DNA of 64,000 nt from Caballeronia sp. dw_19 (GTDB taxonomy: Bacteria > Pseudomonadota > Gammaproteobacteria > Burkholderiales > Burkholderiaceae), in the NCBI RefSeq assembly GCF_018449515.1, contig NZ_JAAVUQ010000023.1, forward strand, positions 1 to 64,000, written 5' to 3'. Shown piece by piece: positions 1 to 8,193 of the stretch. Made by a program: the position numbers and the translations under genes. The notes under the pieces were generated by a model. That model searched no databases, was not told the DNA's origin, and saw only the letters and a list, made by a program, of their open reading frames with translations. How positions within the stretch are numbered: the stretch's first letter is position 1; every line of letters begins with the position of its first letter.

Positions 1-150
1 TGACCCCGACCGCTAACCCCAGAACCGACCACCCCGGCACAGACCCAGAACCGCTAACCCCGGAACCAGGCACCCCGGAACCAGGCACCCCGGCATAAAC
101 TCCGACCAACTAACCCCAAACCCCACCAACCCAAACCCGAGTGCGAACGA
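1..150. repeat. Right end of a partial intergenic repeat element (copy D)
   Basis: This is a C/A-rich run of degenerate tandem units (CCGACCGCTAACCCC, GGAACCAGGCACCCCGG and variants). It ends in CCCGAGTGCGAACGA at 136-150, six bases before the stop codon of the next gene. The same units and the same terminal sequence end the three fuller elements at 17.3, 31.3 and 38.3 kb. Only the outer tandem zone and one terminus lie in the window; the inverted arms would lie to the left. No gene is supported here. Confidence 0.8.
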
Positions 151-155
151 CCCCC

Positions 156-893
156 CTACGGTAATGCCAACTCCCTAGCCCCTTCCGCACTAGCCCAACC
201 CTGCTTGACCGACCAGCGCTGATCGGTACCCACCTCGACAATAGTGAGGCGTCCGTCATCGGTATAAGCGCCTGTGTCGATAAAAATCTGCGACCCGATC
301 TGCTTGATCGCCTTCATCGGCGTATGCCCACAATAAGTCGGCGATAACCCCCGCTGCCAGGCAGCCTTCCCCGTCCCCAGCGCAAGCGACCTCCCCCACA
401 ACAACTGCTGGCGCACATCGTCAGGAAAATACGCCACTTCCAGATCAGCGTCGCTGCCAAAAAATTCCGCATGCAGCACGTTGAACCGCGTCGGACCATC
501 GCCGACAATTCGCACCAAAGGAACACTCGCCAACTTCGTCGCAATCCCCTTCAGTTGCTCATCCGTCAGGTTCGCCGCCCACGCGCCGCCGATCGAATAC
601 CACATGTGGCGCTGCATCTTGCCCGCAGCAACCGCGCACAACGCGTCTTCGTGATTGCCAAGCACAGGGTAAAACCAGGGCTTATCGAGCAAGTCGATGC
701 CGCCAAGCGAATCGCTCCCGCGATCGACCAGGTCGCCCACGGAAAACAGGCGATCACGCGAACCATCGAAAGCAATTTCGCTAAGCAAATAACGCAGGGC
801 ATCGACGCAACCGTGCAAATCGCCAACCACAAGGTCACGGCCAACTTTGTTCGCCGGATGCCAGCAAACGACAGGGTAAGTAGAGGCAGTCAT
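156..893 (-). CDS. PPP-family metallophosphatase (PrpA/ApaH-like serine/threonine phosphatase)
   Basis: A 245-residue protein with the three metal-binding blocks of the PPP phosphoesterase family in order: GDLHGC near the N-terminus, GDLVDRG, then GNHED. A later GHTPM block supplies the further His expected in this family. The likely role is removal of phosphate from phosphoproteins or cleavage of dinucleoside polyphosphates in the cytoplasm; the sequence alone does not decide which. An upstream in-frame start at 965 exists, but the ATG at 893 (MTASTYPVV) puts the GDLHG block at the usual distance from the N-terminus. The stop codon abuts repeat copy D. The gene is convergent with nothing and stands alone. 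Confidence 0.8.
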   Translation of the reverse strand: MTASTYPVVCWHPANKVGRDLVVGDLHGCVDALRYLLSEIAFDGSRDRLFSVGDLVDRGSDSLGGIDLLDKPWFYPVLGNHEDALCAVAAGKMQRHMWYSIGGAWAANLTDEQLKGIATKLASVPLVRIVGDGPTRFNVLHAEFFGSDADLEVAYFPDDVRQQLLWGRSLALGTGKAAWQRGLSPTYCGHTPMKAIKQIGSQIFIDTGAYTDDGRLTIVEVGTDQRWSVKQGWASAEGARELALP

Positions 894-1048
894 GGCAGTA
901 ATCTTAATCTTCCAAAACGCACAGTTATGCGCGCCAACTCGCTTTCCAACAACGCATCCCTCCACATTCTGGAACGACCGCCATCAATGCGCAACACGAT
1001 CAGCTTGGCGCGGCAATAATTGCCGCGCCAAGCTGAATCACACCGTAT

Positions 1049-2437
1049 TTATTGCGGTGTCGAACGGAGTTTGGCGACCTGATCGGCGGACGTCGTCGAT
1101 TGCGGATTGCCAAATGTCTTCGTCACATAATTGCTGATGGCGGCAATCTGTTCATCGCTGAGTTCATCCGCGAATGCGGGCATGAAAGCGGTAGCGTCTT
1201 TCGTCTGACGACTCACGCCGTGCAATATGACCATTGTCAGATTGTTAACCGCCGATGCCCCTACCACGCCGTTATGAATCAGCGATGGATATGCCCCCGG
1301 CGCGCTGCCGCCCCGACCCTCGCCCGTCCAGCTATGACAGGTCGCACAGTTGGCGATAAACAATTGCGCGCCATTCACCCCGCTGATCGCCGTTCCGCGC
1401 ATTGCCGTGACGTCCGCGCTGGTCGGCTTGCCAAAGGAATCACGCGGATGGATGTCGCCGCCGCTCTGCGCCGGCACCGAGCGCAAGTACACCACGATCG
1501 AACGCAGATCCTCAGACGTCATGTACTGCGTACTGTTCTGCACCACATCCGCCATCGGGCCAGCCGCATTCGCCCGGCCATGCGCCACACCGGTCGCAAG
1601 ATATTGTGTCAGCTCGTCGTCGGTCCATCCGCCGATGCCCGCAGTCTTGTCAGGCGTGACGTTGAACGCATGCCAGCCGGACAACTCGGCGCCGCTGAAG
1701 CGCTCGCTCGTCTTCAGGCCCTGCATCACATTGCGAGGCGTATGGCATTCCTCGCAATGCGCGAGTCCGCCAACCAGATAAGCGCCCCGATTCCATTCCG
1801 CGCTCTGCTGCGGGTCGGGCACGAAACGCCCTTCCTTGAAATTGAACATGTTCCAGAACACCATCAGCCAGCGCTGGTTGAACGGAAACGACAGCGCATT
1901 GCGTGGAGGCGTGTAGTGGATCGGCACAAGGGTATTCAGATAGGCACGGATCGCGAGGACGTCCGAGCCCGTGACCTTCGTATATTCGGCGTAAGGGAAC
2001 GCCGGGTACAAGCGCTCACCGCTTTTGCCAATCCCTTCATGCATCGCGCGCAGGAAGTCGGCGTCGCTCCAGCGGCCAATGCCGGTATCCGGATCGCTCG
2101 TGATATTCGGCGTATAGATAGTCCCGAACGGCGTGCTGATCGGCAAACCGCCCGCGAACGGACGGCCTTTGTCGGCGGTATGGCAGGCCACGCAATCGCC
2201 CGCGCGCGCCAGATATTCGCCGCGCTTGATCAGCGCCGCGCCGGCCAGCGTGTCGCGCTGCACGACCGTGGGCTCAGTCGCGGCAGTCTGCGCGTGCGCC
2301 GACTGAATCAGCGTGTGGAAACTCACGCCCGTGACGGCAAGCGCAAGAACGGCGAGCGCGCCGCCCAGGCGCTTGCCAAGCTTGCCAATGCTAAGGTTAT
2401 TGAAGGTCTTCGCGTCGCGAGGTTTGGGGTTCTTCAT
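1049..2437 (-). CDS. Triheme cytochrome c subunit of a membrane-bound gluconate/polyol dehydrogenase
   Basis: A 462-residue protein with an N-terminal hydrophobic export segment (residues about 25-45) and three CxxCH heme sites: CVACH, CEECH and CATCH. This is the pattern of the cytochrome c subunit of gluconate 2-dehydrogenase, sorbitol dehydrogenase and alcohol dehydrogenase complexes. It would pass electrons from the flavoprotein to ubiquinone at the outer face of the inner membrane. Start chosen at 2437 (MKNPKPRD), behind a GGAGATCC ribosome site; an upstream in-frame start at 2524 lies inside the preceding gene. It is third in an operon after the small subunit and the flavoprotein, 23 bp behind the latter. 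The substrate cannot be read from sequence. Confidence 0.9.
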   Translation of the reverse strand: MKNPKPRDAKTFNNLSIGKLGKRLGGALAVLALAVTGVSFHTLIQSAHAQTAATEPTVVQRDTLAGAALIKRGEYLARAGDCVACHTADKGRPFAGGLPISTPFGTIYTPNITSDPDTGIGRWSDADFLRAMHEGIGKSGERLYPAFPYAEYTKVTGSDVLAIRAYLNTLVPIHYTPPRNALSFPFNQRWLMVFWNMFNFKEGRFVPDPQQSAEWNRGAYLVGGLAHCEECHTPRNVMQGLKTSERFSGAELSGWHAFNVTPDKTAGIGGWTDDELTQYLATGVAHGRANAAGPMADVVQNSTQYMTSEDLRSIVVYLRSVPAQSGGDIHPRDSFGKPTSADVTAMRGTAISGVNGAQLFIANCATCHSWTGEGRGGSAPGAYPSLIHNGVVGASAVNNLTMVILHGVSRQTKDATAFMPAFADELSDEQIAAISNYVTKTFGNPQSTTSADQVAKLRSTPQ

Positions 2438-2460
2438 CGTGGATCTCCGTCGGCGCGCAA

Positions 2461-4062
2461 TCAAAGTTCTTTCTTCAGCTTGTCGGCGAGACGCAGCGAC
2501 AACGCGGACAACGTCAGCGTGCAATTCACCGATGCCGCCGTCGGCATCACCGCGCTGCCGGCAATGAAGAGGTTCGCGTGATCATGCGTGCGGCATTCGG
2601 AATCGACGACGGAATCCTTCGGGTCCGCGCCCATGACGGTCGTCCCCATGATGTGGTTGTTCGGAGCGAATTTATCGTCGAAGGTGATCTCCGTGCCGCC
2701 GAACAACTCCGCAATCCGCGCATATTGGACGCGTGTGTCCGCCGCGCTTTTCTTCACGTAGTCGTTGATCGAGTAATAGATCTCGGGCTGCGGGATGCCG
2801 AGCGAATCCTTGCGATCCGACGAGGGCACCACCCGGTTCTGCGGCTCGGCCAGATGCTCGTGGAAGCTGTTGATGTTCATCGTGCGCGCGACGCGGTCGC
2901 GGATCTGGCGGTCCAGTTCCGCTCCGGTCACGCCTCGGGCGATCAGGTCCGCCGTGACCGACATGGTAGGGACGCCATTCGACAAATGCAGCTTCTTCGC
3001 CGAGTATTCCGAGCGGAAAGCGCCGTCACGGAAGTTCACGACCGAGCTCATTTCCATCGGCCCGCGTCCCGGCCACACGGGTTCGTTGGCAAGGAAGGTC
3101 ACGCCGGTGCCCGGGTGGTCCATCAGGTTGCGGCCGACCTGATCCGAACTGTTGCCAATGCCGTTCTTGAATCTGTCGGATACCGACTGCAACATCAGCT
3201 TCGGCGTTTCGATTCCATTAGCCGCGAGCACGAAGAGCTTGCCGGTGACACGCGTGCTGTTGCCATTCGGGTCCTTGTAATGGACAGCGGTGATCAGGCC
3301 TTTGTCGTCGCTCTCGATCTTGTAGACGACCGCTTGCGCGATCAGCTTCGCGCCGGCTCGCTCGGCTTTCTCCGCATGCGTGATGCCGTTGTACATGGCG
3401 GCGATCGGGCAGATCGGCATGCAGTTGTTATTGCCGCAGCAGGTTGGACGGGCATCGTACGGGCGGCTGTTGCGCGCGACCGGTTCCGGCACGACGTGAT
3501 AAGACTGCGCGTTGAGGACATCGGAGAAACGCTGGTCCATGTAGGACAGCGGCAGCATGTCCATTGGATACGGTTTGGAACGCGGCGAACCAAGATCAAC
3601 GTTATTGCCCGGACCGGACACGCCAAGCTGCACTTCGGCGGCGAAGTACCAGGGCTCAAGGGTTTCGTATGGGATCGGCCAGTCACGACCTACGCCATAG
3701 AGCGTCCTCAGCTTGAAATCGGCTGGTAGCAAGCGCCACGCAGCGGCGGCCCAGTGCCAGGTCGTCCCGCCCACGAGCCGCAAGTATTGCGACGCGTACG
3801 GATACTCGCCCTTCTGGATCAGATAGTTATTCTCGGGCGAATACTCGGGATGCGGCGCGTAAGGTGTCGACGGATACGGCGTAGCGAAGTCGGCTTTGGC
3901 CGGCGAGTTACGAAAGTTCTCGACGATCTGCCAGCGCGGAATACGCGGCCCGGCTTCGAGCAGGATCACGGATGCGCCCGCGGTCGCGAGTTGATGCGCA
4001 ACGAGTCCGCCCGCAACCCCCGATCCGACGACCACCACATCGGCCGAATTCGAATTTGCCAT
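2461..4062 (-). CDS. GMC-type flavoprotein subunit of gluconate 2-dehydrogenase-like complex
   Basis: A 533-residue oxidoreductase of the glucose-methanol-choline family. The N-terminus carries the dinucleotide-binding fold VVVGSGVAGG followed about 20 residues later by LLEAGP, for FAD. A Cys-rich block near residue 210 (CCGNNNCMPICP) is typical of the gluconate/2-keto-gluconate dehydrogenase branch and may bind an Fe-S cluster. The C-terminal half has the conserved NHIMGTT and the final segment GSAVMPTAASVNCTLT, matching the GMC C-terminal domain. The start at 4062 has an AGGA site about 10 bases upstream. It lies between the twin-arginine small subunit and the triheme cytochrome and would be the catalytic subunit, oxidising a sugar acid or polyol in the periplasm. 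Confidence 0.9.
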   Translation of the reverse strand: MANSNSADVVVVGSGVAGGLVAHQLATAGASVILLEAGPRIPRWQIVENFRNSPAKADFATPYPSTPYAPHPEYSPENNYLIQKGEYPYASQYLRLVGGTTWHWAAAAWRLLPADFKLRTLYGVGRDWPIPYETLEPWYFAAEVQLGVSGPGNNVDLGSPRSKPYPMDMLPLSYMDQRFSDVLNAQSYHVVPEPVARNSRPYDARPTCCGNNNCMPICPIAAMYNGITHAEKAERAGAKLIAQAVVYKIESDDKGLITAVHYKDPNGNSTRVTGKLFVLAANGIETPKLMLQSVSDRFKNGIGNSSDQVGRNLMDHPGTGVTFLANEPVWPGRGPMEMSSVVNFRDGAFRSEYSAKKLHLSNGVPTMSVTADLIARGVTGAELDRQIRDRVARTMNINSFHEHLAEPQNRVVPSSDRKDSLGIPQPEIYYSINDYVKKSAADTRVQYARIAELFGGTEITFDDKFAPNNHIMGTTVMGADPKDSVVDSECRTHDHANLFIAGSAVMPTAASVNCTLTLSALSLRLADKLKKEL

Positions 4063-4211
4063 TTGTTGTTGTCCTGTGAGGGTAGATTTTTATTTGCTTC
4101 GGTCGCGCTGTCGAGCGTGCCAACAATCCTGCTGTCAATTATGTTGTCAGGCAGGTGTCGTCAGGCAGCGTGCCGGCTTGATGCGTTCTTGATACGTTCG
4201 ATGCGTTGGGT

Positions 4212-4766
4212 TCACGCCGCGCCAGGCGGCTTCTGCGCCCAGTAGAACGGCACGTCGCGGCAATACGACGGAATGGTCAGCACGTCGTTGACCGGATCGA
4301 ACATCAGCGCGCGCTCATAGGCGACCACGCTCACGCGCGGCGCATCGCCGACAAGACCGAGATACCACGCCCGCATGATCGCGGTGACCGTGCCGGCGAG
4401 CTTGGGTGTATCCGCCTTGAGCGCCTGCGTCACCGTATCCGACGGCACGCCGCCATGCGCCGCGAGCCACACGTTCAGGGCGCTCACGTTGCCCACAAAC
4501 TCGCTGTCCGACTTCGACAGCGCGTCATACACGCGCTGCGCCAGCGCGGGATCGAACGTGGTGCGGCCGGTCAGTTTGCGCGAGAGCAACAGGAAACCGT
4601 CGATACCTGCAGGCGGGGTATCGGCGAAAGCCCGGGTGAAGAATGTTGGGAAACCGAAACCCGCAGAAGTGAACGCGAGCGCGGCTGCTGACGCACACGC
4701 GCCGAGAACAAAACGCCGGCGTGTGGCCGACTGTGCGCGCGCCATGGGGTGGTCGAGTTGTGTCAT
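4212..4766 (-). CDS. Small (gamma) subunit of gluconate 2-dehydrogenase-like complex, twin-arginine exported
   Basis: A 184-residue protein with a twin-arginine signal (RRRFVLGACASAAALAF) at residues about 16-32 and no other recognised catalytic motif. It matches the small gluconate-dehydrogenase/sorbitol-dehydrogenase subunit, which typically carries the folded flavoprotein across the membrane. Start chosen at the ATG at 4766; another ATG at 4745 would also keep the RR motif. It is the first gene of the three-gene dehydrogenase operon, with 149 bp of unremarkable sequence before the flavoprotein gene. The 277 bp to the divergent DUF1345 gene should hold the promoter. Confidence 0.82.
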   Translation of the reverse strand: MTQLDHPMARAQSATRRRFVLGACASAAALAFTSAGFGFPTFFTRAFADTPPAGIDGFLLLSRKLTGRTTFDPALAQRVYDALSKSDSEFVGNVSALNVWLAAHGGVPSDTVTQALKADTPKLAGTVTAIMRAWYLGLVGDAPRVSVVAYERALMFDPVNDVLTIPSYCRDVPFYWAQKPPGAA

Positions 4767-5043
4767 GGTGTGAAGTCCCAATTCGCCTTGTTCAGAGAGG
4801 CGATGATCGATTGCACCTGTCGATATCCCCCGATCAGTTTTTTTAAGGCGCGCCTTGCGGCGGCGGAAGCATGCACGATGAAGCGGATAACAACCAGCCG
4901 TTGGCCGCTGGCAATTGAAAGGCGCACGGGCAATAATCGCGGCACTTTAGGACCGTGAAGCACCGCATCTTGCTGTGTCTTGCCCGATACCGTTGCGTGC
5001 CAGCTTAACGCCATAACCCGCCATAACCAGACCGCTATAAAAA

Positions 5044-5700
5044 ATGAATCTCGTTCCCCAAGTACTTCGCTATCGCCCGCGGGCAGTCATTGCACTCGTG
5101 ATTGGTGTGATCGTGGCGCTTTTGGTTCCACATGACTTCAAGCCGATCGTGCGCGGCCTCATTGGATGGGACAGTGCCGTATGGCTGTATCTCGTGCTTA
5201 TCTGGATTCAGATGGCGCTTGCGCGTCAAGACAAAGTGCAGAAGCTCGCCGAACGCGAGGATGAGAATGCAGGCATGGTGCTGCTCATCATCAGCCTGGC
5301 CGCTATAGCAAGCCTCATCGCCATTGTGTTCGAGTTGGCCATGGCCAAGAACCTGGGCTTGCGCGGCGCGGTGCTCCACTATCTGCTAACTGCATTCACA
5401 ATGCTGGGCGCGTGGTTCCTCATCCCGACCATCTTCACACTCCACTACGCACGTCACTACTATCAGTCAGAGGGCGACGAGACATCGCTGAGATTCCCGG
5501 ATGCCCATCTCAAGCCGGACTATTGGGACTTCCTCTATTTCTCATTCACGATCGCGGTGGCGTCGCAGACTTCGGATGTCGTGCTCTGCTCCAATGAAGT
5601 CCGGCGAGCGGCGCTCGCGCAATCCGTCTTATCGTTCTTCTTCAACGCCGCGGTGATCGGATTATGTGTCAACACGGCGGCCAGCTTACTTGGGCCTTGA
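5044..5700 (+). CDS. DUF1345 family inner-membrane protein
   Basis: A 218-residue protein with about five hydrophobic helices (near residues 14-28, 42-58, 78-98, 110-132 and 190-212). It has the family hallmark DFLYFSFTIAVASQTSD at about 161-177. The family is of unknown function. The gene is divergent from the dehydrogenase operon and has no clear Shine-Dalgarno sequence. It is followed by the 422-bp region that carries the glgA promoter. Confidence 0.8.
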   Translation: MNLVPQVLRYRPRAVIALVIGVIVALLVPHDFKPIVRGLIGWDSAVWLYLVLIWIQMALARQDKVQKLAEREDENAGMVLLIISLAAIASLIAIVFELAMAKNLGLRGAVLHYLLTAFTMLGAWFLIPTIFTLHYARHYYQSEGDETSLRFPDAHLKPDYWDFLYFSFTIAVASQTSDVVLCSNEVRRAALAQSVLSFFFNAAVIGLCVNTAASLLGP

Positions 5701-5864
5701 GCTGATTTGATCTGATCTGAGAAGCAAATATTGCCGTCACGACTGAGCGCCTTCGGGCGTAATTTCCGGCTCGGATAAATTAATCTGGAGGGCTGACAAT
5801 TCTTGCATCTCGATGGATAAGCGCACCGCCAGCCCCGTCTTTCGTATAACGATTCCCGAACTCT

Positions 5865-5906
5865 CCGTGTAAAAACGCCGCCCGCAGCGCGTGCTTTTTT
5901 ACACGG
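5865..5906. promoter_or_regulatory. Inverted repeat upstream of the sigma-54 promoter, candidate activator site or terminator
   Basis: CCGTGTAAAAA at 5865-5875 and its exact complement TTTTTACACGG at 5896-5906 are separated by 20 bases. The centre lies about 130 bases before the expected start of the glgA transcript. That distance suits an upstream activator site for a sigma-54 enhancer-binding protein. The T-rich right arm would also allow it to end the DUF1345 transcript. Sequence alone does not choose between the two. Confidence 0.4.
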
Positions 5907-5988
5907 CTTCCCAGGTCCGCCTGACGTCGACCTCAGGGCTTATCAGAGCCCGTCTCTTTTCCCCGGTTTCAGCAGATTCTTAAGAACA

Positions 5989-6004
5989 TGGCACACGCCT
6001 TGCT
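5989..6004 (+). promoter_or_regulatory. Sigma-54 (RpoN) promoter for glgA
   Basis: TGGCACACGCCTTGCT fits the -24/-12 consensus TGGCACRNNNNTTGCW at every fixed position. There are exactly 10 bases between the GG (5990-5991) and the GC (6002-6003). The expected transcript start is near 6015, giving a leader of about 108 bases before the glgA start. This implies activator-dependent transcription of the glucan cluster. The rest of 5701-6122 shows nothing else recognisable apart from the inverted repeat at 5865-5906. Confidence 0.75.
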
Positions 6005-6122
6005 CTAGCTATCCCGCACCCTCTCTTCCCTCCGATAAAAGCACCGGACGCATGCGCCGCAGATTCTTCTGGCCCCAAGCGCATCCCATCGCTTTTCATC
6101 CATCAAACGCCAGGAGTCAGCT

Positions 6123-7784
6123 TTGTCCTTGAACGTCTTGCTTGTCGCTTCCGAGGCTGTGCCGCTAGCCAAAACCGGCGGACTGGGTGACATGGTCAGC
6201 GCGTACGCCGTTGCGTTGCGTGAAGCCGGAGTTGATGCCGCGATACTCATGCCGGCCTATCCGAAAGCGCTGCAGATGGTCGAGGGATTACAGAAGGTGG
6301 CTTCGGTGACGGGGCTCCCCGGCGGGGACGGCGCGCTGTATCGTGGTCGCATGCCAGAAACCGGCGTGCCCGTGATCCTGCTGCGCATGGATCATTTGTA
6401 CGCACGCGAAGGCCTCTATCAAGACGCGAAAGGACGCGACTACGAAGACAACGCGATTCGTTTCGCGTCGTTATCGGCGGCGGCGGTGAAGATTGCCGAA
6501 GGCGTTCGAGGGTTCAAGAAGCCGGATATCGTGCACGCGCATGACTGGCATTCTGGACTCACACCGCTCTTGATGAAGCAAGCCGGCGTGCACGCAAAAA
6601 GCGTTTTCACGATCCACAATCTGGCGTTCCAGGGCAACTATTCGCTCTCGCTTGGTGCAGCGCTCGGCGTGCCTGCCAAATGGCTCGTGCCCGCGTTGAC
6701 CGAACCTGCGAGCATCGAATTTTATGGTGCATTGAGTCTGATGAAAGCCGGCATTGTCCATGCCGACCACGTTGCTACCGTCAGCGAAACGTATGCTCGC
6801 GAAATCCTCACGCCGCGCTTTGGCCACCTGATGGAAGGCGTGCTGCAAAGTTGCGCCGGCAAGCTGTCGGGGATCATCAACGGTATCGATGTAGATACCT
6901 GGGACCCGAGGACCGATCCGCAAATCGCCCGCCATTATTGTTTCGACGATATGCGCGGCAAGCACGCCTGCAAGCGCGAGTTGCAGCAGATGTTCGGCCT
7001 TCCCACCGACCCCTTCGCGCCGGTGATCGCGCTCGGCAGCCGGATGACATCGCAAAAAATGGCCGATGTCGCCGTGCAAGCCATTCCCGCGCTGCTGGAA
7101 CACTATCCGCGTTTGCAGATTGCCGTGCTCGGCAAAGGCGAAGCATATATAGAAGCCGCGTTCCAGCGGCTGGCGCAGACCTGGCCGGATCGGGTGGGTG
7201 TCTATATAGGTTACGACGAGCGCCGCGCGCACGTGCTGCATGCCGGTGCTGACATCCTGCTGCATGGCAGCCGCTTCGAGCCTTGCGGCCTCACGCAAAT
7301 CTACGCCATGCGTTATGGCACGTTGCCCGTGGCATCGCGCGTGGGCGGGCTGGCGGATACGATCGTGGATGCTGCCGACGCAGCCGACTCTGCGGGGCAT
7401 CAGACGGGTTTCCAGGCATCTCCCGTTGGCGGCTTCGAGGGCGCAACGTCCGCGCGCCCGGCGACCGGCTTCCTCTTCGATGGCGACCGTGTCCAGGACG
7501 TGATCGTCGCCGCCACGCGCGCCATCGACGCCTTCATGCGGCCGCAACAATGGCGCGCGCTTCAACGCAACGCGATGGCGCGCGATTACGGCTGGGACCA
7601 GGCGGTAGCGAAGTATGTCCAGTTATACGCGAGTCTCACCGATATGCGTCCCGCCAAAGCACCGTTGCGCACGCGCCGTGTGCCGGGCAGGGTTCGGGCA
7701 GTACCGGTCATGGCGGTGGCCGAGGCCGAGCGTCGTGAAGCGCAACAGGCACAATTGGCGCAATTCGTCGCACGCAGCGCCTGA
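6123..7784 (+). CDS. glgA: Glycogen synthase GlgA (GT5)
   Basis: A 553-residue GT-B glucosyltransferase. KTGGLGDM at about residues 19-26 is the nucleotide-sugar binding loop of bacterial starch/glycogen synthases. HAHDWHSG, FTIHNLAFQG, GIINGIDVDTWDP and the C-terminal SRFEPCGLTQIYAMRYG complete the family pattern. It extends alpha-1,4-glucan from ADP-glucose in the cytoplasm, although no glgC is present in this window. The start is TTG at 6123 behind CAGGAG with a 6-base spacer; no ATG fits. The last ~45 residues form a basic, Arg-rich then Ala/Gln-rich tail beyond the usual end. It is first in the cluster and directly under the sigma-54 promoter. Confidence 0.93.
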   Translation: MSLNVLLVASEAVPLAKTGGLGDMVSAYAVALREAGVDAAILMPAYPKALQMVEGLQKVASVTGLPGGDGALYRGRMPETGVPVILLRMDHLYAREGLYQDAKGRDYEDNAIRFASLSAAAVKIAEGVRGFKKPDIVHAHDWHSGLTPLLMKQAGVHAKSVFTIHNLAFQGNYSLSLGAALGVPAKWLVPALTEPASIEFYGALSLMKAGIVHADHVATVSETYAREILTPRFGHLMEGVLQSCAGKLSGIINGIDVDTWDPRTDPQIARHYCFDDMRGKHACKRELQQMFGLPTDPFAPVIALGSRMTSQKMADVAVQAIPALLEHYPRLQIAVLGKGEAYIEAAFQRLAQTWPDRVGVYIGYDERRAHVLHAGADILLHGSRFEPCGLTQIYAMRYGTLPVASRVGGLADTIVDAADAADSAGHQTGFQASPVGGFEGATSARPATGFLFDGDRVQDVIVAATRAIDAFMRPQQWRALQRNAMARDYGWDQAVAKYVQLYASLTDMRPAKAPLRTRRVPGRVRAVPVMAVAEAERREAQQAQLAQFVARSA

Positions 7785-7827
7785 CGTTCCACACACCCCT
7801 TTTCGATGGTACGGTTACAGGGTTGGC

Positions 7828-7864
7828 CGTTCGCAGCGCACTGGATTGCAGTGCGCTGCGAACG
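7828..7864. terminator. Strong 15-bp hairpin between glgA and glgE
   Basis: CGTTCGCAGCGCACT at 7828-7842 and its exact complement at 7850-7864 surround a 7-base loop. There is no T-run on either side, so this is either a factor-assisted terminator, an mRNA-stabilising stem or a REP-like sequence. The remainder of the 409-bp gap (7785-8193) shows no gene or promoter I can support. Confidence 0.4.
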
Positions 7865-8193
7865 CATGTCGTCTGACCTGAACCCGCATGCTGGTCGCGA
7901 ACCATTGGCTACGCTCAGGCTCCGACATACCCCAGGAAACGCGAAAGAGGCGCGGCACGCTACGTGCTGTGTCCCTCAAGCGACCCTGGCGCCGCACCGA
8001 ACGGCGTATCGCCTGATGACCTGACGTTGATAGTCGATACGCACCGCACTCGTCACCCCGGAATTGGTGCTTTGAAGACTGTCTGAGGCTCGTCTGCCGT
8101 AGCCGTTCTTGCGGTTTGGTTTATTGCCTGGTTGAGCGCGATCGCGTTTTCCCGCATCCACGCCATAGCAGGACGAACTGGAAAAGACGACCG

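Noticed and set aside
1052..3729. Long plus-strand open frames opposite the dehydrogenase operon (509 and 383 codons)
   Set aside because: They are antisense frames produced by high GC3. The minus strand carries clear heme, FAD and GMC motifs.
8116..8193. Upstream TTG start adding 26 residues to GlgE
   Set aside because: There is no ribosome site, and the added residues are unlike the domain that follows. ATG 8194 is preferred.
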